Counted from the stretch's first letter, positions 43,446 to 53,099 are shown. The stretch: 64,000 nt of DNA from an uncultured Dermabacter sp. (GCA_947252755.1 CAMXWV010000001.1:1-64000), one strand, 5' to 3'. Made by a program: numbers and translations. The notes: generated by a model from the letters alone, not told the origin.

Positions 43446-44473
43446 GGCCCACCGCCTTTCATGAGGCACCGTCGTGGGCGGGCCGCCCGGTGACCGAGGA
43501 GGTTCTGGGCGGCCCGCTCACGTGGCAGGCTGCGCAGGCATTCGCAGCCGACGGGGCCCTGGTGACCGTACCTGCCGCACTGCGGCGCCGCGCCGCCGCG
43601 TTCGATCAGCTGCTCATCGAACGGGGACTGGGCGGCCACCTGCTGCAGCGAGGCGCTGAGCTGCGCGGCGCCATCACACTGGTCGAGTCCGCACCGCCTG
43701 CTGACGCGGACAGCAGCAGCGGCGCAGCCGCCGGTGTGGGCTCAGTGCATCTGGTGGGCGGCGGACCGGGGGATCCAGCTCTGCTGACCCATGCTGCGAG
43801 CACAGCGATCGCCCACGCGGACGTCATCTTCACCGATCGGCTCGGCATTGGGGAGCGGGTGTGTGCGCTGGCGCCGGGCGCATCCATCGTGGATGTCGGC
43901 AAACGTCCGGGCCAGCACCGGGTGACCCAGGAGGACACCAATGAGCATCTGCATGCGCTGTCGTGCGCCGGCGCTGATGTGGTGCGGCTCAAAGGCGGAG
44001 ACGTCGCCGTGTTCGGGCGAGGGGGAGAGGAATGGCGCTTCCTCGCTGATCGAGGGATCCCCGTGGAGGTTATTCCTGGGATCACCTCCGCGCTTGCTCT
44101 GCCCCTGCACGCCGGGATCAGCGTCACCCACCGTGAGCATTCTCGAGCCGTCACGATCATCTCCGGGCATGATCCGATCAGTCCGGAGGAGGCGCTCAGC
44201 CTGGTCACGCTCGGCGGCACCGTTGTCATCCTCATGGGGGTGCGCACCCTGCCGGACACGGTCCGCTCACTGCGCGCCGCCGGCATGCACGAACAGACCC
44301 CGCTGGCGATCATCGAAAACGGCTGCGACCCCGATGAGCGCCATACCATCAGCACGCTCGCCAGCGCAGTTGCTGATGCATCCGTCCGCTCCATTCGCAA
44401 CCCCGCGGTGATCATCCTCGGTGACGTGGTAGGGATCCGGCAGATCATGCCCGATCCAGCCCCCGCAGACTGA
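43442..44473 (+). CDS. cobA: Uroporphyrinogen-III C-methyltransferase with N-terminal extension
   Basis: This SUMT methylates uroporphyrinogen III twice to give precorrin-2. The SAM-binding GGGPGD is at residues 106-111. DVIFTDRLG, VRLKGGDVAVFGRGGEE and VIPGITSALALPLHAGI follow. Residues 1-100 are an extension with no glycine-rich NAD motif, so it does not look like the CysG dehydrogenase/ferrochelatase domain and I cannot assign it. It is 343 residues long. GTG is the start, overlapping nirB. Confidence 0.92.
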   Translation: MRPTAFHEAPSWAGRPVTEEVLGGPLTWQAAQAFAADGALVTVPAALRRRAAAFDQLLIERGLGGHLLQRGAELRGAITLVESAPPADADSSSGAAAGVGSVHLVGGGPGDPALLTHAASTAIAHADVIFTDRLGIGERVCALAPGASIVDVGKRPGQHRVTQEDTNEHLHALSCAGADVVRLKGGDVAVFGRGGEEWRFLADRGIPVEVIPGITSALALPLHAGISVTHREHSRAVTIISGHDPISPEEALSLVTLGGTVVILMGVRTLPDTVRSLRAAGMHEQTPLAIIENGCDPDERHTISTLASAVADASVRSIRNPAVIILGDVVGIRQIMPDPAPAD

Positions 44474-44502
44474 GCACCGCTCTGGGAAACAGGAGAACAC
44501 CG

Positions 44503-45351
44503 ATGACTGACCCCACCACCTCACGCCCGAACAGCCCGCTGCAGGGCTTGACGATCGGCGTTACCGCCAGCCGCCGGATCGACGATCAGCTCGCCGCAAT
44601 CCAGCGTCAAGGTGCGCACACCGTCAGCGCCCCCACCATGCGGATCGTCCCGGTGGAGGATGATGCACAGCTGCTCGCGGACACCCGCCGCCTATTGAAG
44701 CAGCGGCCTTCACTGTTCTTTGTCACCACAGCGCAGGGCTTCACAAACTGGCTCGATGCACTCCCGTCCGATCTGCGAACCGACACCATCGACTATCTCC
44801 GCTCCACGATGATCGTGTGCCGCGGCGCCAAGGGCAGGGGAGCGGTGCGCGCCGCCGGCCTGCCGGATGCGCCCGCATCACCCGGAGAGACCAGTGAGTC
44901 CATGGTGGAGTGTGCTCAGCAGCTCGGCATCCCCGCCGGACCGATCGGACTGCAGCGCCACGGCTACCTGCATCCGAACGTCGTCCGCGCGCTGGAAGCA
45001 GACGGCGCTGGCCATGAGCTGATTGTGGTGGCGCCCTATCGCTGGGAGCCTCCTGTAGATGCGACACCGGTGGATGACCTGATCGAGGGGCTCATCACCG
45101 GCCGCATCCACGCGGTCACCTTCACTGCCGCGCCTGCTGTGCAGGGCTTGCTGGAGCGGGCGCAGCAGACGGGCCGCCGGGCGGATCTTGTGCGTGCCCT
45201 GCAGACGCACGCTGCAGCGGTTGCGGTCGGCCATGTCAGCGCTGAACCGTTGGAGGCGGAGGGGATCACCGCCCTGTTCCCGCAGCGGGAACGGCTCGGT
45301 GCAATGGTTCAGCTCATGGCGGCGGAGCTGCCGGCACGGCTGGGACGCTGA
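44503..45351 (+). CDS. hemD: Uroporphyrinogen-III synthase
   Basis: HemD cyclises hydroxymethylbilane with inversion of ring D to supply cobA. The two-domain fold is suggested by GLTIGVTASRRIDDQLAAIQ at the start, VTTAQGFTNWLDAL, and the later VTFTAAPAVQGLLERA and VAVGHVSAEPLEAEGI. It is 282 residues long. A CAGGAGAA ribosome binding site precedes the ATG. It is 29 bases from cobA. It probably duplicates or supplements the heme-pathway copy. Confidence 0.87.
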   Translation: MTDPTTSRPNSPLQGLTIGVTASRRIDDQLAAIQRQGAHTVSAPTMRIVPVEDDAQLLADTRRLLKQRPSLFFVTTAQGFTNWLDALPSDLRTDTIDYLRSTMIVCRGAKGRGAVRAAGLPDAPASPGETSESMVECAQQLGIPAGPIGLQRHGYLHPNVVRALEADGAGHELIVVAPYRWEPPVDATPVDDLIEGLITGRIHAVTFTAAPAVQGLLERAQQTGRRADLVRALQTHAAAVAVGHVSAEPLEAEGITALFPQRERLGAMVQLMAAELPARLGR

Positions 45352-45372
45352 CGGCGTCGTTCGGCCTGCCGG

Positions 45373-46074
45373 TCAGCCTGCTGAGCTGTTCAGCGCGGCC
45401 CGGTAGCGGTCGGCCACGACCGCGGAGAGCTTCGCACCGAGATAGGGGATGTACGCCCACCCGTGCTGGTTCGCGGCGTCGATTGCGGCATCCAGCAGCA
45501 GGCCGGGCGCCGTGAACAGCGGAAGCAGCACACCGGGGCCGCTTGACGCCTTGATCGCATCCACCGCGCGCGGTGCGCAGGTGGCGAACTGTGCGATCAC
45601 CTCACGGTCCAGCCGCTGTCCGATCCGCTCCGCCAGATCCTGCACTGACGCATTCGCGTCCGCGTGCGAGGAGCCGACTGCCAGCAGCACAACGGGCCCC
45701 TGCCGGTCCTCAATGCTCCATGCCAGAGCATGCCGGGCCACCGTGTCAGCCACATCGTCTCCGGTGCCGATCACATCGGCCACGCGGATCCGCACGCCGT
45801 GCCTCTTCTCAGCTTCCGCAATCGCGGCCGGGACATCCTGTTTCGCGTGGTACGCCTCGGTGAACAGCAGCGGAACAGCGATCGCCTCGGTGAAGCCTTC
45901 GGCGGCGAGGCGCTCAACGGCCGCGTCCACCCCGGGCTCTGCGAGATCAAGGAAAGCGACGCGGCCCGGCGCGTCAACAGCGGCGGCAGCCGCATCCACC
46001 AGCTGACTGGTGATGGGCGCAGACATGGACGTGCGCGAACCATGCGCAATCCCGAGCAGAACAGGTGAAGTCAT
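45373..46074 (-). CDS. Sirohydrochlorin chelatase-like protein (CbiX/SirB)
   Basis: This 233-residue class II chelatase homologue has GIAHGSRT, with the metal-binding His near residue 10, and FTEAYHAKQDVPAAI, with a second His near residue 76. It probably inserts iron into sirohydrochlorin to finish siroheme for NirB. It is convergent with hemD and has its own leaderless promoter. Confidence 0.87.
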   Translation of the reverse strand: MTSPVLLGIAHGSRTSMSAPITSQLVDAAAAAVDAPGRVAFLDLAEPGVDAAVERLAAEGFTEAIAVPLLFTEAYHAKQDVPAAIAEAEKRHGVRIRVADVIGTGDDVADTVARHALAWSIEDRQGPVVLLAVGSSHADANASVQDLAERIGQRLDREVIAQFATCAPRAVDAIKASSGPGVLLPLFTAPGLLLDAAIDAANQHGWAYIPYLGAKLSAVVADRYRAALNSSAG

Positions 46075-46080
46075 GGCCTC

Positions 46081-46086
46081 AGCATA
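46081..46086 (-). promoter_or_regulatory. -10 box for leaderless chelatase gene
   Basis: TATGCT on the minus strand, then GAGGCC (6 nt), then the ATG. No ribosome binding site is present. Confidence 0.6.
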
Positions 46087-46164
46087 AAGCTAGTCATGCG
46101 CGCCGTTCGGGCCTGAAGGCCCGGGCGGGGAAGCGCCGCCGTCGCTGGTGGAGCAGCAGCGCGC

Positions 46165-47967
46165 TCAGGCGCCGTCCGGCTCAAGGCCGAGCCGAGCCAG
46201 CTCCTCATCCACAATCGACGGATCCAGCTTCTGAAAGATCGGAGTCGGCTTCACCACGGGGGCGCCCACACGCACGGGGCGGTGCTCCCACGCGGGCGCA
46301 TCGCTGTAATCGCCCGTGATGATCGGATAGCCGGGGCCGCCGTCCAGATCATCCACTTCCTCCAGGCGCGGCATCGGAGCGATGATGCAGTCTTCCCCGA
46401 GCGCAGCCGCCACCTGATTAGCGGAATGCGGCAGGAACGGCGCCAGCATGGTGTTCAGGTCCGTCACCGCCTGGGCAAGCGTGTGCAGGATCGACAGCAG
46501 ACGAGGCCGCTGCTCCTCAGCTTTCAGCTTGAACGGCTCCGTGGCGGACACGTACGCGTTCGCCTCGCCCACCAGGTGCATGATCTGGCTCAGCGCTGAA
46601 CGCTGGTGGTGGCCCCGGATCGCCTCGCCCACTGACGTGAACCCATCCCGGATCGCGCTCAGCAGCGCCTCATCCTCCGCCTGCAGCTCACCAGCTGGCG
46701 GAATCTCACCCACGTTCTTCGCGATCATCGCGGCCGTGCGGTTCACCAGGTTCCCCCACCCAGCTACCAGCTCGTTGTTCGTCCGGGAGAGGAACTCGCT
46801 CCAGGTGAAATCCGAGTCATTGTTCTCCGGGCCGGCAGCGGAGATGAAATAGCGCAGTGCGTCCGGCTGATAGCGGGAGAGGACATCGCGCACATAGATG
46901 ACCACACCCTTGGAGGAGGAGAACTTCTTGCCCTCCATGGTCAGGAACTCACTGGACACCACTTCGGTGGGCAGATTCAGCTTCCCGAGGGTGCCCGGCT
47001 CGCCACCGTGGGCGCCATCGCCGTTGTAGCCGATCAGCTCCGCCGGCCAGATCTGCGAGTGGAACACGATGTTGTCTTTGCCCATGAAGTAGTAGGACAG
47101 GGCCTCGGGATCATTCCACCACTTGCGCCACGCCTCCGGATCCCCGCTTCGACGCGCCCATTCGATGGAGGCAGAGAGATAGCCGACGACCGCGTCGAAC
47201 CACACGTAGAGCCGTTTGGTGGGCTGGTCCTCCCAGCCCGGGATGGGGATGCCCCAGTCGATGTCCCGAGTCATCGCGCGCGGACGGATGTCCGTCAGGA
47301 AGTTCTGGCTGAAGCGGATCACGTTCGGACGCCACAGACCCGTTGCCTCACGCTCATCCAACCACCGGCCGAGCTCCTCTGCGAGCGCCGGCAGGTCAAG
47401 GAAATAGTGCGTGGTCTCCACGAACTTCGGTGTTTCGCCGTTGATCCGTGAATGCGGGTCGATCAGATCAGTGGGGTCCAGCTGGTTGCCGCAGCTGTCA
47501 CACTGATCGCCGCGCGCCCCCGGGGTCTTGCAGATCGGACAGGTGCCCTCGATGTAGCGGTCCGGCAGAGTGCGGCCGGTGGAGGGGGAGATTGCGCCAT
47601 GGGTGGTCTGCTCGATCATGTAGCCGTTGTCCCGCACCTGGCGGAACATATCCCGCACCACCCGGTAGTGGTTCACGGTGGTGGTGCGGGTGAACAGGTC
47701 ATAGGAGAGGCCAAGATTGACCAGGTCCTCCACGATCACCCGGTTGTTGCGGTCCGCGAGCTCCCGAGCGGACACCCCTTCCGCATCTGCCGCCACCAGA
47801 ATCGGCGTGCCATGCTCATCGGTGCCCGACACCATCAGCACGTCATGCCCAGCCATCCGCATGTATCGGGAGAACACATCGGAGGGCACACCGAAGCCGG
47901 CCACGTGGCCGATGTGGCGGGGGCCGTTTGCATACGGCCAGGCGACTGCTGAAAGAACTCTGCTCAT
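46165..47967 (-). CDS. metG: Methionyl-tRNA synthetase
   Basis: This class I synthetase charges tRNA-Met. The HIGH motif is in AWPYANGPRHIGH (residues 8-20), KMSKS is KFSSSKG, and the zinc knuckle is CPICKTPG then CDSCG. No C-terminal tRNA-binding domain is visible. The 600-residue length fits this subclass. The N-terminus is a leaderless ATG. Confidence 0.96.
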   Translation of the reverse strand: MSRVLSAVAWPYANGPRHIGHVAGFGVPSDVFSRYMRMAGHDVLMVSGTDEHGTPILVAADAEGVSARELADRNNRVIVEDLVNLGLSYDLFTRTTTVNHYRVVRDMFRQVRDNGYMIEQTTHGAISPSTGRTLPDRYIEGTCPICKTPGARGDQCDSCGNQLDPTDLIDPHSRINGETPKFVETTHYFLDLPALAEELGRWLDEREATGLWRPNVIRFSQNFLTDIRPRAMTRDIDWGIPIPGWEDQPTKRLYVWFDAVVGYLSASIEWARRSGDPEAWRKWWNDPEALSYYFMGKDNIVFHSQIWPAELIGYNGDGAHGGEPGTLGKLNLPTEVVSSEFLTMEGKKFSSSKGVVIYVRDVLSRYQPDALRYFISAAGPENNDSDFTWSEFLSRTNNELVAGWGNLVNRTAAMIAKNVGEIPPAGELQAEDEALLSAIRDGFTSVGEAIRGHHQRSALSQIMHLVGEANAYVSATEPFKLKAEEQRPRLLSILHTLAQAVTDLNTMLAPFLPHSANQVAAALGEDCIIAPMPRLEEVDDLDGGPGYPIITGDYSDAPAWEHRPVRVGAPVVKPTPIFQKLDPSIVDEELARLGLEPDGA

Positions 47968-47973
47968 GATGCC

Positions 47974-47979
47974 AGTCTA
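47974..47979 (-). promoter_or_regulatory. -10 box for leaderless metG
   Basis: TAGACT on the minus strand, then GGCATC (6 nt), then the metG ATG. The divergent UGPase promoter is about 25 bp away. Confidence 0.65.
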
Positions 47980-48003
47980 GAAGGCGTCCCCACCCACGCC
48001 CAG

Positions 48004-48009
48004 TAGGGT
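48004..48009 (+). promoter_or_regulatory. -10 box for leaderless UGPase gene
   Basis: TAGGGT, then GGTTGT (6 nt), then ATG 48016. Confidence 0.65.
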
Positions 48010-48015
48010 GGTTGT

Positions 48016-49389
48016 ATGAGTGAACAAGGTCTTGCACAGGCACAGCAGAAGATGCGCGCGGACGGCGTAGCCGAAGCCGCGATCAGCGTGTTCTCCGACT
48101 TCTACCGTCAGCTCGAAGCCGGCACCACCGGCCAGATCCCCGAAGACACCATCGATCCCTACCTCGACCCGCCCCACCTCAGCGATGAGGCCGTCAGCGC
48201 CGAGCAGGCTGCCGACGCATTCTCCAAGCTCGTGGTGATCAAGCTCAACGGCGGCCTCGGCACCTCCATGGGGTTGGACAAGGCGAAAACGCTGCTGCCC
48301 GTGCGGAACGGGAGGAACTTCCTGCAGATCCTCGCCGAACAGGTGCTCGCCGCACGCACACGCACCGGCGCTCGACTGCCGCTGCTATTCATGAACTCCT
48401 TCCGCACTCGGGAGGACACCCTGGAGGTGCTCTCCCAGTACCCGGACCTTCCCGTGGACGGCCTGCCGCTGGACTTTCTGCAGAACAAGGAGCCGAAGCT
48501 CCGCCAGGATGATCTCACCCCGGTCCAGTGGGAGGCCGACCCGAGTCTGGAGTGGTGCCCACCCGGCCACGGAGACATCTACACGGCGCTGTTCGCCTCC
48601 GGTGTGCTCCGGCAGCTGATCGACGCGGACTTCCGCTACGCATGCGTCTCCAACTCGGACAACCTCGGCGCGGAGCCCTCACCTGAGCTCGCCGGCTGGT
48701 TCGCCGCGTCCGGCGCCCCCTACGCCGCCGAGCTGTGCCGCCGCACCGCAGCGGACCGCAAGGGCGGCCACCTCGCCGTGCGCCGAGCAGACGGGCGGCT
48801 CATCCTGCGCGACACCGCACAGACCCCGGCGGAGGAGATGGACTTCTTCACCGATGAGCACCGCCACCCGTTCTTCCACACCAACAACCTCTGGTTTGAT
48901 CTGGTGCGCCTACAGGAGATCCTCGATGAACGCGGCGGCGTCATGGGCCTGCCGCTGATCCGGAACGAGAAGACCGTGGACCCGGGGGACAAGACCAGCA
49001 CCCCCGTGTACCAGATCGAATCCGCGATGGGCGCCGCCATCGAAGTGTTCGAAGGCGCCACCGCCATCGTGGTGGACCGGGCACGGTTCCTGCCGGTCAA
49101 GGCCACCAGCGACCTGCTGCTCATCCGCTCTGACGCGTATGCGCTCACTGATCAGCTCGCGCTGCGCAAAGCCGTGGACACCGTGCCGCTTGTGACCCTC
49201 AGCGACCACTACAAGCTCATCGGCGACTTCGACGAGCGCTTCCCGAGCGGAGTTCCATCCATGAAGGATGCCTCCAGCCTCACCGTGAAGGGAGACTGGA
49301 CATTCGGCGCGAATGTGCGTGTGGTGGGCGATGCAACACTCCCCGAGGATGGGGGCCGCGTCGAGGACGGCACCGAACTGTCCGCCTGA
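48016..49389 (+). CDS. UTP-glucose-1-phosphate uridylyltransferase, eukaryote-type (UDPGP family)
   Basis: This 457-residue enzyme makes UDP-glucose. The nucleotide-binding loop KLNGGLGTSMGLDKAKTLLP (about residues 76-95) is typical of the eukaryote-like UDPGP family rather than bacterial GalU. Later motifs are PPGHGDIYTALFASG and SNSDNLGAEPSPELAGW. It lies alone and is followed by a terminator. UDP-glucose could feed wall glycans or glycogen. Confidence 0.93.
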   Translation: MSEQGLAQAQQKMRADGVAEAAISVFSDFYRQLEAGTTGQIPEDTIDPYLDPPHLSDEAVSAEQAADAFSKLVVIKLNGGLGTSMGLDKAKTLLPVRNGRNFLQILAEQVLAARTRTGARLPLLFMNSFRTREDTLEVLSQYPDLPVDGLPLDFLQNKEPKLRQDDLTPVQWEADPSLEWCPPGHGDIYTALFASGVLRQLIDADFRYACVSNSDNLGAEPSPELAGWFAASGAPYAAELCRRTAADRKGGHLAVRRADGRLILRDTAQTPAEEMDFFTDEHRHPFFHTNNLWFDLVRLQEILDERGGVMGLPLIRNEKTVDPGDKTSTPVYQIESAMGAAIEVFEGATAIVVDRARFLPVKATSDLLLIRSDAYALTDQLALRKAVDTVPLVTLSDHYKLIGDFDERFPSGVPSMKDASSLTVKGDWTFGANVRVVGDATLPEDGGRVEDGTELSA

Positions 49390-49403
49390 GAGCACCGCTG
49401 TAA

Positions 49404-49439
49404 GAAGGCCCCGCCCCGATGAACCGGTGCGGGGCCTTC
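49404..49439 (+). terminator. Hairpin after the UGPase gene
   Basis: GAAGGCCCCGC and GCGGGGCCTTC form an 11-bp stem around a 14-nt loop. Confidence 0.7.
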
Positions 49440-49470
49440 GCCCACCATCAGCTCACGCTTCCACGATCAT

Positions 49471-52400
49471 TCACGCCTCCGTGATCAGCTGCGCAAGATC
49501 ATAGGGCAGGGCATTGCCGTAACGGTGGTCAGTGGCGCTGATCGCCTGCTCCCGCACAAAGGTGAGCAGCTCCACGCGCCCCGACTGCACCACCGGTTGC
49601 TCGAACAGGGCAACCTCCGGCCGTTCAAGGAGCGCCCGCTTCACAGCCGGCTCCGTGCCGCCCACCGTCCGCACCCGCCACTGCGGTGTTGAGACGAGCC
49701 GCGATGCCAGCTGGTCCGCGCTCTCCACGCGCACCGGCTCATCGCGGGCGCAGCGCTTCACAGCATCCGCAGCCCCAGCGCTCGCGGACAGCTCCACGCT
49801 GGCGCCGGCGACCTGTGCCGCATGCAGCACCCGCTCCACCTCACGCTCAGCGGCGCCATCGGCCACGCGGATCAGCACCTCGAGCGGCCGGTGCACCATC
49901 AGGTTCACCTCGCCGTGCAGCTGCTGACGGTCGCGCGGCGTGAACTCCCGGCCCCACACGACCACGTCACTGCGCTTGGCGGCGGCAAGCCACTCGGCAT
50001 CCCGCGGCGCATCGCTTGGGTCGGCCGCGTCCATCAGATGGACAAGATAGTGGTGCCCGCCGGCCTTCGCGGTCTGCCCAATCGCCGAGCGCTTCCACCC
50101 GCCGAAAGCCTGACGCTCCACAATGGCGCCCGTGATGCCGCGGTTCACGTACAGGTTGCCGGCGTGGACCGTGCGCACCCACCGCTGAATCTCGGCCGGC
50201 TCCAGAGAATGCAGGCCTGCTGTCAGGCCATACTCGGTCCCGTTCTGCAGTCTGATCGCATCGGCCAGGGTCTTCGCCTCCATGAGGCCTAGCACGGGCC
50301 CGAAATACTCGGTGCGGTGATAGGCAGAGCCCGGCTGAACGCCCTCGCGCACGCCGGGCGTGAACAGCCTGCCGCTGGCATCCATCGCCTGCGGTCTGTT
50401 GAGCCAGCGCTCACTGGCGCCGAGCTCGCCCAATCCCTCGCGCAGCTTCTCACCCGGTTCCTCGATCACCGGGCCCATCTCAGCGGTGGGATCATCCGGC
50501 CAGCCCACCCGCAGACTCAGCACAGCGTCCGCGAGCTGTGCGCGGAACCGGCGCGACCGCGCGACGGAGCCCACCAGAATCGCAAGCGAAGCAGCCGAGC
50601 ATTTCTGGCCGGCGTGGCCGAACGCGCTCTGGGCGATATCGCGTGCTGCAAGATCCAGATCCGCGTGCGGGGTCACGATGATCGCATTCTTCCCACTGGT
50701 CTCCGCTTTGATCAGCGCCCGCGGGTTGAACTCGCTGAATAGGACGGCGGTATCATAGGCGCCGGTCAGGATGATCTGGTCCACGCGTTCATCGCTGATG
50801 AGGGTGCGGCCCACGCTGTTCTCCGGCACATCAACGAGCTGCAGCACGTCCGTGGGGATTCCCGCCTGGTGCAGCAGGGACACGAGGTAGGCACCGGTGC
50901 GTCTGGCCTGCGGGGCGGGCTTCACCACTACGGCGCTGCCGGTCACCAGAGCGGAGAGCATGGAGCCGCAGGGGATCGCCACCGGGAAGTTCCACGGGGG
51001 AGTGACCAGAGTCAGCTGGCGCGGTGTGAAGGCAACATCGTCGCGTTCGGCCAGGTCTTCCATGCTGTCCGCGTAGAACAGGGCGAAGTCGATCGCTTCG
51101 CTCACTTCCGGGTCTCCCTGCGCGAGAGTCTTTCCCGTCTCCGACGCGGCCACTTCCAGCAGCTCTGCGCGATGCGCGGCAAGCACCTGCGCTGCCCGTC
51201 GCAGAACCGTGGCGCGGTCGCTGACGGGGCGCGATGCCCATTCACGCTGCGCGTTCAACGCGCCGGCAATGACCTTCTGCACCCCTTCAATCGTGTTGAT
51301 GCGCGCCGCATCAGCAAGGTCTGCGCCAAGGGTGGAGTCGGGGATGCGGCGTGTGATGGTGCGCGCCCATGCCTGGTTGGCAGCGGTAGACATGTCGGTG
51401 TCGGGGGTGTTGCGAAAGGCCCGCGGTCGTGCCGGCAGAGTGTGTGAGCCGAGCTCTACGAGGCTGGCACAGCTGGATTCGGCGGCGCGGTCCCCCACCC
51501 GATGGGTGGGCGGCGCCTGCTCGGCAAAGGAGCGGGCGAGCGAGTCCTCGAAACGCTTCTGCTCGCGGAAGAACAGCTCCGGGCTGTCGTCAAGGCGGAA
51601 CACCGCTGACATGAAGTTGTCCGAAGAGGCGTTCTCCTCCAGACGGCGGACCAGGTAGGAGACTGCCACGTCGAACTCCCTGGGATGCACTACGGGAACG
51701 TACAGGCGCATTGAGCCGACCGTGTCCGCCACCGCCTGCTGCTGACCGGGCGCCATCCCGGCGAGCATCTCAAACTCCACAGCCTCACTGCCGAGCAGAT
51801 CTCGCTCGCGCATGAGCAGGTGCGCATAGGCGATATCGAACAGGTTGTGGCCAGCGATGCCGAGGTGAACGGCGCTAAGCCGCTCGGGGGTGAGGGATGC
51901 GCGCAGCACGCGTTTGTAATGGGCGTCGGATTCCTGTTTCGAGTGGAAAGTTGCCAGCGGCCAGCCGTGCACATCCGCCTCCACCCGTTCCATGGCGAGG
52001 TTTGCGCCCTTGACCAGGCGCACCTTGATCGGAGCGCCGCCGCTGGCAACGCGCTCCTCAGCGAAGCGATGCAGACGCTCCATCGCGCGCTGCGAATCTG
52101 GAAGATAGGCCTGCAGGACGATGCCCGCGTAGAGGTGTGTGAGCTCAGGACGCGAGAGCAGACGCTCGAACACCTCCACGGTGAGCTCAAGGTCCTTGTA
52201 CTCCTCCATGTCCAGGTTGATGAACGTGGCGTGCTCCTCGGTGGCTGCGTCGAGATAGAGCGGCAACAGACGGTCGATGACGGTGCTGATCGTCTGTTCG
52301 GCGCCCCACAGGGACAGGTTGTCCACAATCGAGGAGACTTTGATCGAGCAGTAGTCCACGTCTGGCCGGAGGATCAGAGCGTGCACGCCCTCCAAGCGGC

Positions 52401-52893
52401 GCTGCGCCTCTCGCGCACCGAGCACGGCTTCGCCGAGCAGGTTGATGTTGAGGGCGACGCCCTGATCGCGAAAGCGTCGGATAGCGGCTGAGAGCTGGTG
52501 ATCGCGCGCATCGAGGATGAGATGGGAGACCATCCGGCGCATCGTCTCCTGTGCGATTGCCACCGCTGCTCCCGGAGCGAGCCTCGAGGCGGATCCACCC
52601 AGCCGGACGATCCGCTGCAGCACCGGCGGCAGGAAGCTCGGAGGGTTGTCGGCCAGCTCGCGCAGCGCCTCAGCCGCAGCGACCGGATCCTCGGTGCGCA
52701 CTACGCGATCCACGAACCCCACCGTGAACTCAAGCCCCTTCGGATCAGCGAGCAGATCGGCGAGCATCCGCGCCTGACCGGGGATCGGACGCTTCTCAGC
52801 CTCGCGCACCCATGTGCGCACCAGATCAGTCACCTGCGCGGCGGTGACGCCCTCACTGCTGTGGGGGTGAGCAGCCATCTCTGCGTTGGTCAT
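49471..52893 (-). CDS. putA: Bifunctional proline dehydrogenase/P5C dehydrogenase
   Basis: PutA oxidises proline to glutamate in two steps. The N-terminal FAD-dependent proline dehydrogenase barrel (about residues 20-480) includes DYCSIKVSSI, INLDMEEYKDLELTVEVFER and VRLVKGANLAMERVEA. The aldehyde dehydrogenase domain (about 540-1020) has LTGAYDTAVLF, LIKAETSGKNAIIV and the catalytic cysteine in GHAGQKCSAAS. There is no N-terminal ribbon-helix-helix repressor domain. AAAGGAG precedes ATG 52893, which gives 1140 residues. It is divergent from gap. Confidence 0.95.
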   Translation of the reverse strand: MTNAEMAAHPHSSEGVTAAQVTDLVRTWVREAEKRPIPGQARMLADLLADPKGLEFTVGFVDRVVRTEDPVAAAEALRELADNPPSFLPPVLQRIVRLGGSASRLAPGAAVAIAQETMRRMVSHLILDARDHQLSAAIRRFRDQGVALNINLLGEAVLGAREAQRRLEGVHALILRPDVDYCSIKVSSIVDNLSLWGAEQTISTVIDRLLPLYLDAATEEHATFINLDMEEYKDLELTVEVFERLLSRPELTHLYAGIVLQAYLPDSQRAMERLHRFAEERVASGGAPIKVRLVKGANLAMERVEADVHGWPLATFHSKQESDAHYKRVLRASLTPERLSAVHLGIAGHNLFDIAYAHLLMRERDLLGSEAVEFEMLAGMAPGQQQAVADTVGSMRLYVPVVHPREFDVAVSYLVRRLEENASSDNFMSAVFRLDDSPELFFREQKRFEDSLARSFAEQAPPTHRVGDRAAESSCASLVELGSHTLPARPRAFRNTPDTDMSTAANQAWARTITRRIPDSTLGADLADAARINTIEGVQKVIAGALNAQREWASRPVSDRATVLRRAAQVLAAHRAELLEVAASETGKTLAQGDPEVSEAIDFALFYADSMEDLAERDDVAFTPRQLTLVTPPWNFPVAIPCGSMLSALVTGSAVVVKPAPQARRTGAYLVSLLHQAGIPTDVLQLVDVPENSVGRTLISDERVDQIILTGAYDTAVLFSEFNPRALIKAETSGKNAIIVTPHADLDLAARDIAQSAFGHAGQKCSAASLAILVGSVARSRRFRAQLADAVLSLRVGWPDDPTAEMGPVIEEPGEKLREGLGELGASERWLNRPQAMDASGRLFTPGVREGVQPGSAYHRTEYFGPVLGLMEAKTLADAIRLQNGTEYGLTAGLHSLEPAEIQRWVRTVHAGNLYVNRGITGAIVERQAFGGWKRSAIGQTAKAGGHHYLVHLMDAADPSDAPRDAEWLAAAKRSDVVVWGREFTPRDRQQLHGEVNLMVHRPLEVLIRVADGAAEREVERVLHAAQVAGASVELSASAGAADAVKRCARDEPVRVESADQLASRLVSTPQWRVRTVGGTEPAVKRALLERPEVALFEQPVVQSGRVELLTFVREQAISATDHRYGNALPYDLAQLITEA

Positions 52894-53016
52894 GGGGTCT
52901 CCTTTGACGCGGGCGCGCTGACCGGGGTGCGGCGCGCTGAATGCAGCCGCGGTGGCAGGCTGCACACCAACTGTATGAGGCGCTGGTCCCGCTTCTCCCG
53001 CGAACGCAGACGCTGA

Positions 53017-53096
53017 CCAGAAAATTTTGGTTCAATGCTGATGAAGGCAATGACGCCTTTCTTTCCGCTGTTCAATGCTGTTCAAGGAGGAACATC
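53017..53096. promoter_or_regulatory. A+T-rich putA-gap spacer with short repeats
   Basis: This spacer stands out for its A+T-rich core (AAAATTTT near 53021-53028) and for TTCAATGCTG repeated at about 53032 and 53071. The right copy precedes the AAGGAGG ribosome binding site of gap. It is a likely promoter/operator region, but no specific regulator can be named. Confidence 0.45.
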
Positions 53097-53099
53097 AGC

